Shown here: positions 21,067-33,165 of the stretch, piece after piece
Layout: each line of letters opens with the position of its first letter
Position numbering within the stretch: the stretch's first letter is position 1
Assembly (NCBI RefSeq): GCF_008728515.1
Contig: NC_044984.1
Coordinates: 122,011,349-122,075,348 of the forward strand
From: Papio anubis
Taxonomy: Eukaryota; Chordata; Mammalia; Primates; Cercopithecidae
Direction: 5' to 3'
DNA length: 64,000 nucleotides
Notes under the pieces: model-generated
Database searches by the model: none
The model's input: the letters and a program-made list of their open reading frames with translations, nothing else
What the model was told of the DNA's origin: nothing
Made by a program: the position numbers and the translations under genes

Positions 21067-22840
21067 GACCCTCGGTCCATGTGCATATGGAGTTTAGCTG
21101 GCCTGCGGGTGAAAGTAACCACACACTTCCAATGAGATAGTGAGGTCTGAAGTCCTTTTCTCTCCAGATCACCTTGGATAGTCAGAGGCCTCAGTAAGCC
21201 TTGCCTGGGTTCTTCAAGAGTGGAGAGAATTCTCAGCACAGCGATTGAAATGGTCAGCTGCTGACATGTGGTTTCTGGCATCCCAATGTGTCATTTCATT
21301 TTATCTCTACCTGGAGACTTTGCCCCTGTGTGTCGACCCAGTGACGCTTCATCCCACAATCTGAAGGCTTAACTGAACGCCTTTGAACTCAGGAAAAGAG
21401 CGAACACCTGTCAAATGTATAATGATAATGTCCCTTTTTGTTGTTATTGAGATCTATATTTTCAAAGGGCCTTGTTGTGCTCTTTCATTTTTGATGGTGA
21501 GGTCTGAATGTCGAAGGTACAAATCTTTGCCTTGACCTTCCAGCAGCATTAAACGGGGTTTGATTATCCCTTTATTCTTCAAACCCCTTCTTCACTTGGC
21601 ACCTGAATACCACTCTGTTTATTATTTTCCTGCCTTGTTAATGGCACATCTCCATTTCTGTTTCTAGTTCTTCCTCTTTCAGCCTGAAGCCTGCTTTTCC
21701 TTCACTACTAATGGCTAATTTCTCTCTTCATTCGCGTCACAGCCCAGGTGCCATCTTTCTAATGTTCCCATGCCCTGGGGCAGGCTCCTTTGAAGGATGC
21801 ATTTAGGGCCCAGAGAGGACCATCCATAGACTGACTGACTCTGCATGATGGATGGAATCCACCCACAGGGGACAGAGGCTCACCCATAGCCTGTGAGTCT
21901 GCATTCTTGAGACTGCAAGTGTCTCTGAGTTTCTTTATATCCGGTCTATTGAGAAATTTGGGGCTATACGTATCAATTCAACATCTGTTTTGTTTGAATG
22001 ATTCCATAGAGTCTTAGATCATGATACAGTAAAATTTTATGTTAAATACTTTTCAAATGTAAAGTGAACCCACATAGAAAAAAAAAGTGTTCATTTTTCT
22101 ATGTTGGAGGAGTGCTCGCTGATAATAGCCAGGGGTTTAAGCCCAGTTGAGTCACTTAGGGTCAATTTCATGGGTCATAAGTTGATGCAAAAGTTAGCAA
22201 CTTACCCCCTAGGAACTATGAAGACATAAACATCTGATTGCAGATTTTCGAGATTTTTTAATTTGTTTTTCAGTTTAGTTTTGTCTCATTGTATTTCAAA
22301 ATAAATCGCACCTGTTACGTGAACTATCTGATAAAAGTTCACATGACAATGACAATATAACATCATATTCTGTGGGGTAAGATGACCTGGTTTATTTGTA
22401 CTTTTTTAAAAGTTCTCTAAGACAAAAATTTACATAAAAGTAATTTTCTAGGGAAGTGGGGAAGTAACATAGGGAAGTCCATGGAAGTGTGTTAACGGTT
22501 AGGTTAACACCAGGCAGCTGGGCACTAATCTTGCTGCAGGCCTTACAGAGACTATAGGTTATACCTCAGAATCTTCTCTACAGTGGCAAAAAAAGTTGTT
22601 ATTTCAAATAATCTGCTAAGCTTAAAAATAACATGGAAATATGTGCAGTTTGCATTGGTGACAAAGACACTGGCCTATGATTACACAATAATACAAACCT
22701 GATGGTATAAGCAGTAGACTGCGAATCATACCATAATCATAATTGAAGAAAATGCTGAATGAAAGTAAAAACTGATTTAATGAAAGTGAAAACCGTGATT
22801 CCTTCTCTTTTGTCAACTAAATTCCACAGAACTAAATTCC
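21067..22840. other. No gene recognised; apparently unique
   Basis: About 1.8 kb without a repeat I can name. A small perfect inverted repeat, gtgttaac (22489-22496) / gttaacac (22503-22510), is the only structural item. No ORF of interest. Confidence 0.45.
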
Positions 22841-22984
22841 ATCCACAGATCCCAGATTAAGGAACCCAGAAGAAAGCGGAGACAGACACACGATAGAAAC
22901 ACAGACAGGTGAACACATATATTGTGACAGGAGGTAGAAGCTAAGGAGGTCAAGCCAACAGTGAGGATGAACTAACCAGGAAAT

Positions 22985-23130
22985 AACCACAATTTTATGT
23001 ACACCAGGAGGGACTCTCTGAGAAGATGCTATTTGGGCAAAGACCTGAATAAAAGGAAGAAGGGGCAGGAAAAACACTAAGCACAAAATCTTGGGATCAG
23101 GAAAGAGAATGAAAGTTAAGAGTAGGTAGG
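22985..23130 (-). mobile_element. L2 LINE relic (antisense)
   Basis: 'gggactctctgagaagatgc', 'tatttgggcaaagacctgaa' match the antisense L2 3' region ('...gaggaggtgacatttgagc'). Confidence 0.5.
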
Positions 23131-23442
23131 GCCCAAAAAATCAAGAAAATTGCACCCAATCTCAGAGTGGTTGTAAGACCCGAGTCACAGACAAGAGATC
23201 AATACTGAGAGAAAGTAAAATATAACAAGTAAACAAAAGTTTGAATTAAATGTCACCTTGGGGTCAAATGATTGCATGGCTCAGAATTGTAATCACCAGG
23301 TTTGGCTTCCAGTAAACTAGGATCCATAGATCATTGTGGATAGATTTTTTTAAATGGGGAAGGTGATCATGAAGGTTGATTCTCCAGCTAGAACACACTG
23401 GGAGTGGCAGCTATTGTTTTGCTTATAAAACATATATTCTCT

Positions 23443-23768
23443 GCCAGGCAGGGCAGTTTGTGCCTGTAATCCCAGGACTTTGGGAGGTGGAGGCGGGTGG
23501 ATCACATGAGGTCAGGAGTTTGAGACCAGCCTGGCCAATATGGTGAAACCCTGTCTCTACTAAAAATAGAAAAATTAGCTGGGCATGGTGGCGCGTGCCT
23601 GTAAAATGCCAGCTACTCAGGAGGCTGAGGCAGGAGAATCACTGGAGCCCAGGAGGTGGAGGTTGCAGGTGAGCCAAGAATGTGCCCCTGCACTCCAGCC
23701 TGGATGAAAAAGCAGGACTCCATCTAAAAAAATAAATAAATAAATTTTAAAAAAGAAAAGAAAAAGAA
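23443..23768 (+). mobile_element. AluS-type SINE (sense)
   Basis: Full Alu from 'gccaggcagggcagtttg' to an A-rich tail (aataaataaataaa). The flanking sequences aaaacatatattctc (left) and aaaacacatacattctc (right) are an imperfect target duplication. The A-tail has grown into a small microsatellite. Confidence 0.88.
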
Positions 23769-23769
23769 A

Positions 23770-24340
23770 AACACATACATTCTCCCTTTAGTCCACCCCA
23801 GACCAATTTTCCCTTGGAGAACCATCTCCCCTGGACTCCCAAACTATGAACTTTGGGTGGGGCCGATGCCCGGTCCATCCAATCCACGCATTCTATTTCT
23901 GCGGCTACCAAAGTCACTTCGCAAATGATCGCCTAATCACAAAGACTTCAGTGAGAATTTTCCCAGCATTTGTCTTGAAACTACAGAGCTTTTAAATGCC
24001 ATCCTGCGTCTACTAAAGAAGAATGTTTTCAAGACGGAAATCAACACAAAAGATGGTACAGTAGAGGGAAAAAATAGAGAGGAACAGTTTTCTGATGACT
24101 CGCTTTAGGTCCCTGGAGCTACCCCTGGGCTTTTCATGTATAAGATTCAATGGCTTCCTTTTCTTTTCTTTTTCACTTAAATATTACATTTTTAAAATGC
24201 CAATTTTTGTCATTTGGAACTAAAAATGTCCTGACTTGTTGAGGATTCAGGAAGATGAACAAACACGTTATTGAAATGAAAATAATAGACCAGAAGAGTC
24301 TACATTTAAGTCCCTACCACAGAAGGGACTTAAAAGTTCT
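23770..24340. other. No gene recognised
   Basis: Unique-looking sequence after the Alu. No repeat signature or convincing frame. Confidence 0.4.
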
Positions 24341-24344
24341 CAGA

Positions 24345-24445
24345 AAGCAATCCCTTTATTTTTCCCATGAGAAAATCTGAGAGCCAAAAGTGACTTCGTT
24401 AAGGTCAAACAGGCAGTGGGAAGAGGCCTTCTGATTCCCAGGGAA
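24345..24445 (-). repeat. MIR fragment (antisense)
   Basis: 'ttatttttcccatgagaaaa', 'gacttcgttaaggtcaaaca', 'ggcagtgggaagagg' follow antisense MIR order. Confidence 0.6.
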
Positions 24446-24607
24446 GAGACAGCTCTGTCTCAAGACTTCATACAGTGTCGCACTGGCTGTTTCTAGCCTA
24501 GTCAGACAAGAAAACAGGAGTCATTGTGCATTAATGACAGCCACAAGTGTGTCAGAGAATAAATAGCAGAAAACATCTGCTGGAAACTAGGGTCAGCAGC
24601 TGCTGAG

Positions 24608-24609
<2 letters not shown>

Positions 24610-24650
<41 letters not shown>

Positions 24651-24661
24651 CATGTGTGTGA
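24610..24661. repeat. (TG)n microsatellite
   Basis: Uninterrupted TG for about 36 bases, then TG with a gcgtgca interruption. Long enough to be length-polymorphic. Minus-strand frames reading HTHTHTH here are artefacts of it. Confidence 0.98.
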
Positions 24662-25295
24662 TTGCCCCCATCTTCAATCCGTCTGGTGTATTTCTGACAT
24701 TGAGGGGCCCTCCAAGTTTGACAGTCACCATCACTAAAGCTTCTTGATCCCCTGAGGTCATAGGAATGGAAGGCCAATTCTATATACCCAGTTATTGACG
24801 GAGGGGTGCAACACGGAGCATCTAAAGCACTAATACCTTAGTGACTAGGGAGGCCATTCTGGAGAGGGGAGAACTGGACAGATATGGTTACTGAGGCTAA
24901 ATTCTAACGACCTCCAGTATTCTTTTCTTTTAAAAAGTATTTATTTTTATTTGTTAAACTCTTTACCTCTAAGAACAATATGCTATTCTGTTATTAAAAC
25001 GTTGCTCATGAATACCAGCTATTTTGGGATCATGACTCAATAATGGATTACGATCTAGATTTGGAAAAAAAGATCGCTTTACAAGAATTTGGCGTTTAAG
25101 TGAAGTCCTGCAAGGTGAGGAGTTGAAGGGTGTAGGGGAAACAGCACTCAAGGCTGTGGGGTCCGTGTCTGTGTGGGTCTATAATAGGAAAGAGCCTGTT
25201 ATGTTTCAGGACCTAGAGAAAGGCCAGTGGGACTCGTATGCATTGAATGTTGGGAAAGTTTTTACGAACGAAGATTAGGGATGTACACAGATGGC
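24662..25295. other. No gene recognised
   Basis: Unique-looking sequence. No repeat or coding signal that I can support. Confidence 0.4.
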
Positions 25296-25299
25296 CAAT

Positions 25300-25650
25300 C
25301 ATGAGGGCTTCCCAGGACTATAGAGAGAGTTTAGATTTTCTTCCAATAGCAGTGGGAAGTCACTGGAGTGTTTTAAGCAGGTGAGTGACATTATCTCACT
25401 TTTGTACATTAAAAAAAATGAAACTGGAAGTCTGGGTGCTGTATGGGGAGTGGGATGAGGGATTGCAAGAATGAACGGAGAGAAGCTACCTTGCAGGCTG
25501 CCATCAGATTCAGGTGAGGGTGCTGGTGGCTGGGAACAGGTGGTGACAGAGGAAACGCTAAGATCATGTTGAAGGGCAGCCCACAGCCCCTGAGCTGGTT
25601 TTTCTGTGTAGCCTGAATTGACCTGAGTCAATAAAGTACTAGGGAATTCT
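25300..25650 (-). mobile_element. L2 LINE 3' UTR relic (antisense)
   Basis: 'gtgggaagtcactggagtgt', 'tttaagcaggtgagtgacat', 'ctgggtgctgtatggggag' are the antisense L2 3' UTR in the correct order. Confidence 0.65.
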
Positions 25651-25654
25651 GGGT

Positions 25655-26434
25655 AGCAAAGGCTTGGTGGTCAGTTGCATTTATTGTTAGTTACGATTCC
25701 TTTGAAAGATGTTTTTAGCCAACAGGAAATGTAGCCCTTAGAACGTTTCCAGGAATAAATCATTTTCTATAAACTATAAACAGGAGCACCACTGCTGAAG
25801 ATAGACTTGGCATCCTGTCGTGACGTGCTGCTCTCAATGCGGAGATGAATAGCGCCTGTTGTGCTAGCAGGCAGGATGTTGACTCAGCTGCCAAGTGGTT
25901 TTGTTTTGAGGTTGATCTCCTTTATTAATGGAAACCAGTGCTTCTCTGGGCCTAACTAGCTCCATGGCGCCCCGGCTGGCTGGGCTGCTTCAGAGGGTTG
26001 TGTCCACGTGCCCTCTGTTGCCCTCTCACATTCTGCAGTGTAAGGTACGGGTTTCACTGTGGAGTGTGTGTTTCTGTTTCTGTTTTCATGGCATCACCAG
26101 CAGGAGAAACTTCTGTTTGTTTCTGCTGTATTGTGGAGAGAATATGGGAAACGGGCAAGCAGTCCCCTCCATGGAAATGGATGTCAGATCAGCCTGCCCC
26201 TTGGGTTGCTGTGCGGTGCTTTTAGAACCTTTCAGGGAGACTGAATCACCCTGTGACATCACCTAAAAGACCCAGGGGAAGCACAGATATGAAGGAGGCC
26301 TTGGTGACTCACCTGGGAGACAATTCTACCTCTCATCCCTTTACAGACTTGCTGTGTGGGGTTAGCACCCTGCTGAGCCTCTCCATTTTAGTTACCTCTG
26401 TTGAAAGACCAGGTTCACCTCAATTTGGCCTTTA
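25655..26434. other. No gene recognised
   Basis: Unique-looking. Overlapping plus-strand frames at 25928-26435 (up to 112 codons) have no recognisable domain and no clear splice context. Confidence 0.4.
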
Positions 26435-26439
26435 GTGAC

Positions 26440-26817
26440 TAATATGATTTGGCTGTGTCCCCACCCAAATCTCATCTTGAATTGTAGTTCCCATAATTTC
26501 CACGTGTTGTGGGAGGGACCCAGTGGGAGGTAATTGAATCATGGGGGCGGTTACTCCACGTTGTTGTTCTCGTGGTAGTGAGTGAGTTCTCACGAGATCT
26601 CATGGTTTTATAAGAGGCTTTTCTGGCACTTTGCTTGGCACTTCTCTTTTCTGCCATTATGTGAAGAAGGACGTGTTTGCTTTCCCTTCCACCATGATTG
26701 TAAGTTTCCTGAGGCCTCCCCAGCTGTGCAGAACTGTGAGTCAATTAAACCTCTTGCCTTTATAAGTTACCCAGTTTTGGACCACTCCTTTAGAGCAGCC
26801 TGAGAATGAACTAATCG
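26440..26817 (+). mobile_element. MST-type LTR (ERVL-MaLR), sense
   Basis: Opens taatatgatttggctgtgtc (first dinucleotide mutated from TG) and carries 'ggaggtaattgaatcatggg', 'gttctcacgagatctcatgg', 'gaagaaggacgtgtttgctt', 'gtgagtcaattaaacctctt'. The flanks gtgac (26435-26439) and atgac (26818-26822) are an imperfect 5-bp duplication. Solo LTR, MSTA/MSTB-like. Confidence 0.88.
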
Positions 26818-26984
26818 ATGACCATTCAGCTCTTTCAGATATAAGCAGTGGTCTATTAGCTCTTGATTTAGAACATCCAGTATGCCAGGAGTGAAATAAA
26901 AGATTGAACAATCTTGAAGGCATGTGTAAACACAGGGAGAGGCAGGGAATTGTAGCAACATTTAATCTACCATAAGAATCTATT

Positions 26985-27460
26985 GTTAGCTTTTCTTACA
27001 CCCCTCAATAAGCTTATACACAGGGTTTTATTGACCAGAGTATGTTACTAAATTTCTGAAATATAACTTATTTAACCAATTATTTTTGTGAATTAAAAAA
27101 AAACTTTCTCAATTTTTGATATTAAGCAGTTTCAATAAATATTTTCATATGTCTTTATCCTCCTGTCTTGTTATTTCCCTAGATTATTTATTAAAATTAA
27201 ATGATTAGTTTAATTTTTGTAAATAATTTTAGCAACTTGCTATACATTACCAAAATATTTTTGCTGAAAATTTGAGCCAATTTATGTTCTCACTGGTAAT
27301 GTAGAAAATGCTTATACATACTGAAACTGGGTAGTACCAATTTATTTATTTTAATCCTTGCTAATTTGGCAGATAAAATATTATCTTGTTTTTATTTGTA
27401 TTTCTCTATCACTTCTAAGGTAGAATTTTTGTGCTTATTGATGCCTGATATTTATTCCTT
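26985..27460 (-). mobile_element. Old L1 fragment (antisense)
   Basis: AT-rich antisense L1ME-like piece: 'tatttccctagattattt', 'tgtagtaccaatttattt'-like spacing, 'ccttgctaatttggcagat', 'tgtttttatttgtatttctc' in order. Degenerate. Confidence 0.5.
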
Positions 27461-27559
27461 TGAAAAGTAGGACATACATGTTTCAAACATTTTGAAATTT
27501 TTAGCAACAGTAGGTGTATTAAGGCCACACAACTAAAAATTCTCCAATCCTTTTCTCAA

Positions 27560-27895
27560 TAATTCATTCAAGAAATATTTTTTGAAAACCTGTTTATACC
27601 AGGCATGACTTTTGGTACTGGGAATTTTACAAGGACCAAAACCACAACATCTCTGTCTTCATGGGACTTAGATTTTTATAGGAAGCCACAAAATAAAACA
27701 CATAAGTAACGTAAGCAGTATGTTAGATCATGAGAAGTGCTAAAAAGGGAAAAAAAAAAAAACCCATGAAGCCAGGAATGGATAGCATATAAATGGGTAA
27801 GAGAAATGCTTGCAATTTAGAGAAAGTCCTAGGAAATTCTCTCTGGAAAGGTGGCATTTGAGTGAAGATGGAAGGAAGTGGGTGGATGAGCCCTG
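27560..27895 (-). mobile_element. L2 LINE relic (antisense)
   Basis: 'aaacctgtttataccaggca', 'ggtactgggaattttac', 'ctgtcttcatgggacttaga', 'aaggtggcatttgagtgaag' follow the antisense L2 3' end. Confidence 0.65.
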
Positions 27896-27900
27896 TGGCT

Positions 27901-28040
27901 CATATATATATATATATTTATTTATTTATTTATTTCTCTTTCTGTCTCCTAATATATATATAATATGTATTACATATATATTAAATATATATATTACATA
28001 TATATTAAATATATATAAAAATATATATATATATATTTTT
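27901..28040. repeat. Compound (TA)n/(TTTA)n microsatellite
   Basis: tatatata, then a (TTTA) run near 27915-27938, then long alternating TA with 'ttaaatatatatattacata' units repeated. It joins directly to the poly-T of the next Alu. Confidence 0.92.
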
Positions 28041-28334
28041 TTTTTTTGAGACAGGGTCTCACTCTGTCACTCAGGCTGGAATGCAGTGGCATGATTTCAG
28101 CTCACCACAGCCTCCGCCTCCTAGACTCAAGCAATTCTTTTGCCTCAGCCTCTGAGTAGCTGGAATTATAGGCGCACACATGCCGCTACCACCTGGCTAA
28201 TTTTTGTATTTTTTGTAGAGACATGGTTTCACCATGTTGGCCAGGCTTGTCTTGAACTCCTGACCTCAAATGATCCACCCACCTCGGCCTCCCAAAGTGC
28301 TGGGATTACAGGTGTGAGCCACTATGCCCAGCTT
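28040..28334 (-). mobile_element. AluJ-type SINE (antisense)
   Basis: 'gagacagggtctcactctgt' at the start is an AluJ-like variant. The body runs to 'gtgagccactatgcccagct'. High divergence supports an old AluJ. Confidence 0.85.
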
Positions 28335-28720
28335 CTTGAATAATAAATAACCTCTCATTTTTCCTCTCACATTACTTGCAGTAATAGTTCTTGGCACATT
28401 GCATTTTATATGAACCCCAGACTCATTTTGTATACCATCTGACATAATAACCTATGCAATTTTCTCTTCAAATAGCAATGAAAAAATGATTACAATAGTG
28501 GATAATGTCATTATCCTGTAGCATCCATGCCATGTTGTAGAAGACTGAGCGCAGCTGATAGAAAGGAGTGACTGTGGGCTTCCCCCCAAGCCACTGAGAA
28601 GAACTGGTGGGGGAAGACGTCTGCTTGGCCCTTACACTGACATTTTTATGGATAAAAGGGCAATGTCCCCCCTTCCCTTGGTACAGTCACTGTCAGCTCA
28701 GCAAAATTTAGAGCTTTCGT
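28335..28720. other. No gene recognised
   Basis: Unique-looking spacer between the AluJ and MER5A. Confidence 0.4.
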
Positions 28721-28724
28721 GACC

Positions 28725-28925
28725 TGGGATTCTCAATCTCAGCACTATTGATATTTCGGGGGGATAATTCTTTGTGGTGAGGGAGTTCTGTGGGTTTAGG
28801 GATGTTTACTGGCCCTGCATTCTGCCCATTAGGTGCCATTCCCCTGCTCTGAAAACTAGCAACCAAAAATATCTCAAGACTCTGCCAATGTGCCGTGGGC
28901 TGGGAACCTTGGTCTAGAATAAGCA
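28725..28925 (-). mobile_element. MER5A (hAT-Charlie DNA transposon)
   Basis: 'gattctcaatctcagcacta', 'ttgatatttc...ggataattc', 'aggatgttt'-like 'gggatgtttactggccctgc' and 'aaccaaaaatatctcaagac' span nearly the full length of MER5A, reading opposite to its usual consensus orientation. Confidence 0.85.
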
Positions 28926-28929
28926 GATT

Positions 28930-29735
28930 AAGATCTGCTGTAACCCCATTGGGGAGGAACACAATGAACACTTTCTAAGCCAATAGTCTTGGCTTCTCAG
29001 TCTTCCTCTCCACGCTTAGGGCCATGCAGAAAGGACTCCTTCTGTTTCCTGCTCACTTTGCCCACAAAGTCACTGAGTCTTTTTCTTTGCAAGGTCTGGG
29101 CCCTGCTTATTTTTGAGCAACTACGTAATTCTCAGGATGTCGGTTAACTTAGAGTTTAGTAGCTTTGCTATTTTCTTTCCTTTACTCATATAGTTTTTAA
29201 TCCTCTGTCGGCCTTAGAACCTGACATTTATACAGGTCTTTCAAAAGTCGTAATGGAGTTTTCATCCCATGTAGGGTCAGGGAAGGGTGCACTGGGGGTT
29301 TGGGCTGGCTAGAGCAGAGGAGCACCCTGGGCAGGCAACTCCCAGGATGAAGAGAAATTGAAGACCATGGATGTCCCCCAACCTGCTGAAGCTTGAGCGT
29401 CCCAGCCAATATCCACCTGAACACACACCTGGATGTGCCAAAATGATGCCATAGATTGTGCTTTATACAGATGCACCATGATCAAAATGGTGCTGTTCTC
29501 ATCGTAGATGGTGTAGCTTTGAGCGTCTAGCAAAGCAGCTTAGTAGCAGGTGGCAATGCAGTGTCCTGTCCTCGCCAAATCAGCAGATGATTTGCTTGCT
29601 AACAGATGGGCATGAAGTATTTTGAGAAAGGGGTGCCTTTGTCTAATTCATAGATGTAATAGACGGGGTAGTAATGGCCACATGGTCACTGAATGTATTG
29701 CTTTCTGAGCTACTCTGGGGCAGTAATTAATTCCA
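28930..29735. other. No gene recognised
   Basis: Minus-strand frames at 29197-29533 (74-75 codons) overlap in two registers and lack a recognisable domain. The rest is unique-looking. Confidence 0.4.
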
Positions 29736-29739
29736 TTAT

Positions 29740-29995
29740 ATTTCTAAAACGTTGACTGGGCCCCTATTACATGCCTGAGGCATAAAAGGAACAAAGAATA
29801 CAGTCCCTACTGCGTGGGACTTGCACTGTCATGGGGGAGGTAGATGATCATCAACCAGGGATACACTGGATCCTGTGTTTGCAGTTGTAATAAGCGCTGC
29901 CAAGGAAGAGTCCAAGTCTACGTGAGAATGCAAAAAAGAGGGAGCCTCACCATGGTGGTCCAGAATGAACAGGTCGGGTGAATGGAGTCTGCTGG
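29740..29995 (-). mobile_element. L2 LINE relic (antisense)
   Basis: 'cccctattacatgcctgagg', 'gaatacagtccctactgcgt', 'tgtaataagcgctgcc' fit antisense L2. Confidence 0.55.
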
Positions 29996-30464
29996 AGAAA
30001 GCCATGAAATTGAGACTGAGGAGAGTGGACTTTTACCTTATAGTCTAAAGTTCCCAAAGTGGAAGACACACAGCCCTAATGGCATGATGATTTCAGGCCG
30101 TCCATTTTACAGTGGGCATAACACAAAACTAGACAGTAAGAGAGTGACCTGTACTCAGTTCTCTTTAAGTCTTTGAGACCAGTTCAAGAAGAAAATTTGA
30201 GGTTGGTGTTGCTATACCTTTATTACCTTTTTACACGTGATAACCTTGCTCTATTCCCTCTCTACAAGGTACGGGTATTCATTATGCATTATTTAACTTT
30301 TTATTTTGAAACAATTATAGATTCAGAGGAAAATACAAAAAAAAAAAATATATTGTATACCGTTCATCCAGGCTCCCAGTGGTAACACCTTGTTTAATGT
30401 CAGGAAAAGAAAATCGACATGGTACAATCCACAGAGCCTGGTCAGATTTCACCAATTTTGTAAG
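29996..30464. other. No gene recognised
   Basis: Unique-looking, AT-rich in its second half with an A-run near 30340. Confidence 0.4.
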
Positions 30465-30466
30465 TA

Positions 30467-30545
30467 TTAGGTTGGTGCAAAGGTAATTGCGGTTTTTGCC
30501 ATTAAAATAATATCAAAAACCACAATTACCTTTGCACCAACTTAC
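30467..30545. mobile_element. MADE1 (mariner-derived MITE)
   Basis: 79-bp palindromic element from ttaggttggtgcaaa to tttgcaccaacttac, flanked by the TA target duplication (30465-30466 and 30546-30547). Its arms pair almost completely, giving the long hairpin that in primates has repeatedly become mir-548-family precursors. The 5' arm keeps the 'gtaattgcggtttttgcc' block. Confidence 0.95.
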
Positions 30546-30884
30546 TACTTGTGTGTAATCCTTGTCCTTGTGTGTGTGTGTGCTTATGTATAGTTCTAGG
30601 AGATTTTGTCTTATGTTTAACCCCCATTCTTTCATCTACTTCTGTGAGACTCCATCTTTTCTGCCATCAGGGACTTCCACTTTCTATCTGATCAATTTTT
30701 GATCTCTGTTAGCAAGCGGGTAACTACCAGGGAGGCAAAAGTCAGGGTCTGTTCTATATCATCTATGTTAATAACTGATTGGGAGATTTTTTGTTTAGGA
30801 CACCAATCGGTTGACCTTCCTGCCTAAGGCTGTATCTGCAGAGATGAGAAGGACACTTGGCTTTGGGCTGACTTGGCTCCACTC

Positions 30885-31040
30885 ATTTTTCCCACAAGTA
30901 TTTATTGAGCATTTACTAACTCCAGGCCTTGTGCCCAACGCTCTGGATACCACACTAAGGGAGGTGGGCCAGGCCTCTACGCCCATGGAGTTCACAACAT
31001 AGAGTGAGAGACAGGCAATTGACCAGAAAATAAGCTAGAT
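30885..31040 (-). mobile_element. L2 LINE relic (antisense)
   Basis: 'gtatttattgagcatttact', 'aactccaggccttgtgccca', 'cgcccatggagttcacaaca' match the antisense L2 end. Confidence 0.65.
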
Positions 31041-31825
31041 CATCTCAGAGACAGAAACGATGTGATGGGAATAGCGCAGCATGGGAAGGTAGAGACTCAC
31101 TTGAGGTGGAGTTGGCTTCACAGCAGGCAGGTTGGGGAGTGAGGGGAGGATCCTGCTGGGGAACATGTGGACAGAGACCTGGATGATGCCTAACCTCCAG
31201 CCAACAAGGGAGGAGCATGGAGGGCTGGGCCACTGACCAAAGCTCCTTGTCTGCAGAACCCTCAGGGAAAGTGGAGCCTGGACTCTGTGTCCTGAAGCCA
31301 CCTGGACCTTCTCATGGACAGGACTCTTTGCAGATGGTTGATTCCAGCTGTGGCCTGGATCCATCATCCCTCCTTCCTCTTTAGATAACAAGCTTCCAAC
31401 CTGTCTTCCTGCAACTTCCTTACCCTTCTGGCATTGGCGTCAAAGGCTGTTGCAGGAGTGTGGACCGGCCAGGTGACGCAGGATCAGCTTAGATCTTTCT
31501 GTCTGCTCTGCCGTCTGTGACTCAGTAACTCAGCAGCCAGGGCTGTTTTATCCTCCCCTCAAGAGAGGTGACCAGTAAATTTAGAGTAGAGAAATGTGTC
31601 AGAAGTCTCTGAAATTGGTGGAAAGAACCACAAAGTCTACCCTGAGGCGAAACTGACAGTCAGACAAAGAACGTGACTTATGTTTTTACAAAAGAACTAA
31701 ATCAACCAGGTAGAGCCTGGTTTGAGGTGACTTCTCTGTGATCTGAATTCATTGGCACAGATGGCCATGTATTATTTCGATTCAGAAGGAGAAACTGCAG
31801 ATACCTGCACTATACCTACTAAACA
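31041..31825. other. No gene recognised
   Basis: Unique-looking. A 118-codon minus-strand frame at 31035-31391 has no recognisable motif and partly overlaps another register. Confidence 0.4.
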
Positions 31826-31842
31826 AGAAAAAAAGTTCATTT

Positions 31843-32807
31843 TCCAGGCAACCTACAGAATGGGAGAAAATTTTTGCAATCTACCCATCTGACAAAGGGC
31901 TAATATCCATAATCTACAAAGAACTTAAACAAGTTTACAAGAAAATATCAAACAACCCCATCAAAAAGTGGGCAAAGGATATGAAAAGGCACTTCTCAAA
32001 GAAGACATTTATGCAGCCAACAGACACATGAAAAAATGCTCATCATCACTGGCCATCAGAGAAATGCAAATCAAAACCCCAATGAGATACCATCTCACAC
32101 CAGTTAGAATGGGGATCATTAAAAAGTCAGGAAACAACAGGTGCTGGAGAGGATGTGGAGAAATAGGAACACTTTTACAATGTTGGTGGGACTGTAAACG
32201 AGTTCAACCATTGTGGAAGACAGTGTGGCAATTCCTCAAGGATCTAGAACTAGAAATAACATTTGACCCAGAAATCCCATTACTGGGCATATACCCAAAG
32301 GATTATAAATCATGATGCTTTAAAGACACATGCACATGTATGTTTATTGTGGCACTATTCACAATAGCAAAGACTTGGAACCAGCACAGATGTCCATCAA
32401 TGATAGACTGGATTAAGAAAATGTGGCACATATATACCAGGAATACTATGCAGCCATAAAAAAGGATGACTTCAAGTCCTTTGTAGGGACATGGATGAAG
32501 CTGGAAACCATCATTCTGAGCAAACTATTGCAAGGACAGAAAACCAAACACTGATGTTCTCACTCATAGGTGGGAATTGAACAATGAGAACACTTGGACA
32601 CAGTGCAGGGAACATCACATACCAGGGCTTGTCATGGGGTAGGGGGAAGGAGGAGGGATATCATTTGGAGAAATACCTAATGTAAATGACGAGTTAATGG
32701 ATGCAGCACACCAACACAGCACATGTATACATATGTAACAATCCTGCATATTGTGCGCATGTACCCTAGAACTTAAAGTATAATAAAAAAGTAAATTAAA
32801 AAAAAAA
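31843..32807 (+). mobile_element. 5'-truncated L1PA insertion (sense)
   Basis: 965 bp of primate L1 from late ORF2 through the 3' UTR, with 'acttaaagtataataaaaaa' and a poly-A tail. A 17-bp target duplication with one mismatch flanks it: agaaaaaaagttcattt (31826-31842) and agaaaaagagttcattt (32808-32824). The ORF2 remnant stays open for 115 codons (31968-32315) but is a fragment only and cannot make a working enzyme. Divergence suggests an intermediate L1PA subfamily. Confidence 0.93.
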
Positions 32808-32864
32808 AGAAAAAGAGTTCATTTCCCCATAATTCAGATGGTAGGGAGATAAAATAAAATTCCT

Positions 32865-33156
32865 GGCTGGGTGTGGTGGCTCGTGGCTGTAATCCCAGCA
32901 CTTTGGGAGGCTGAGGCGGGTGGATCGCTTGAGACTAGGAGTTCGAGACCAGCCTGGCCAACATAGTGAAACCATGTGGCTACTGAAAATACAAAAAATT
33001 AACCAGGCATGGCAGCTGGCACCTGTAGTCCCAGCTACTTGGGAGGCTGAGACAGGAGAATCACTTGAACCCAGGAGGCGGAGCTTGCAGTGAGCCGAGA
33101 TCGCACCACTGTACTCCAGCCTGGGCAACAAACTGAAACTCCATCTCAAAAAAAAA
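32865..33156 (+). mobile_element. AluS-type SINE (sense)
   Basis: Complete Alu from ggctgggtgtggtggctc to a poly-A tail. A 9-bp target duplication aaaattcct lies at 32856-32864 and 33157-33165. Confidence 0.92.
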
Positions 33157-33165
33157 AAAATTCCT

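Noticed and set aside
20919..21281. 120-codon minus-strand frame.
   Set aside because: Its length depends on the 27-bp minisatellite, and I recognise no domain in the flanking part.
22489..22510. gtgttaac...gttaacac inverted repeat.
   Set aside because: Eight-base arms of a short AT-rich word are expected by chance in 64 kb.
24502..24777. His-Thr repeat protein on the minus strand.
   Set aside because: A reading of the (TG)n microsatellite.
31968..32315. 115-codon plus-strand frame resembling a reverse transcriptase C-terminal region.
   Set aside because: It is the ORF2 tail inside a 5'-truncated L1PA copy. There is no promoter, 5' end or complete domain set.
32796..33149. 117-codon minus-strand frame.
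   Set aside because: A translation of an Alu; Alu-derived frames of this kind are common and not evidence for a gene.
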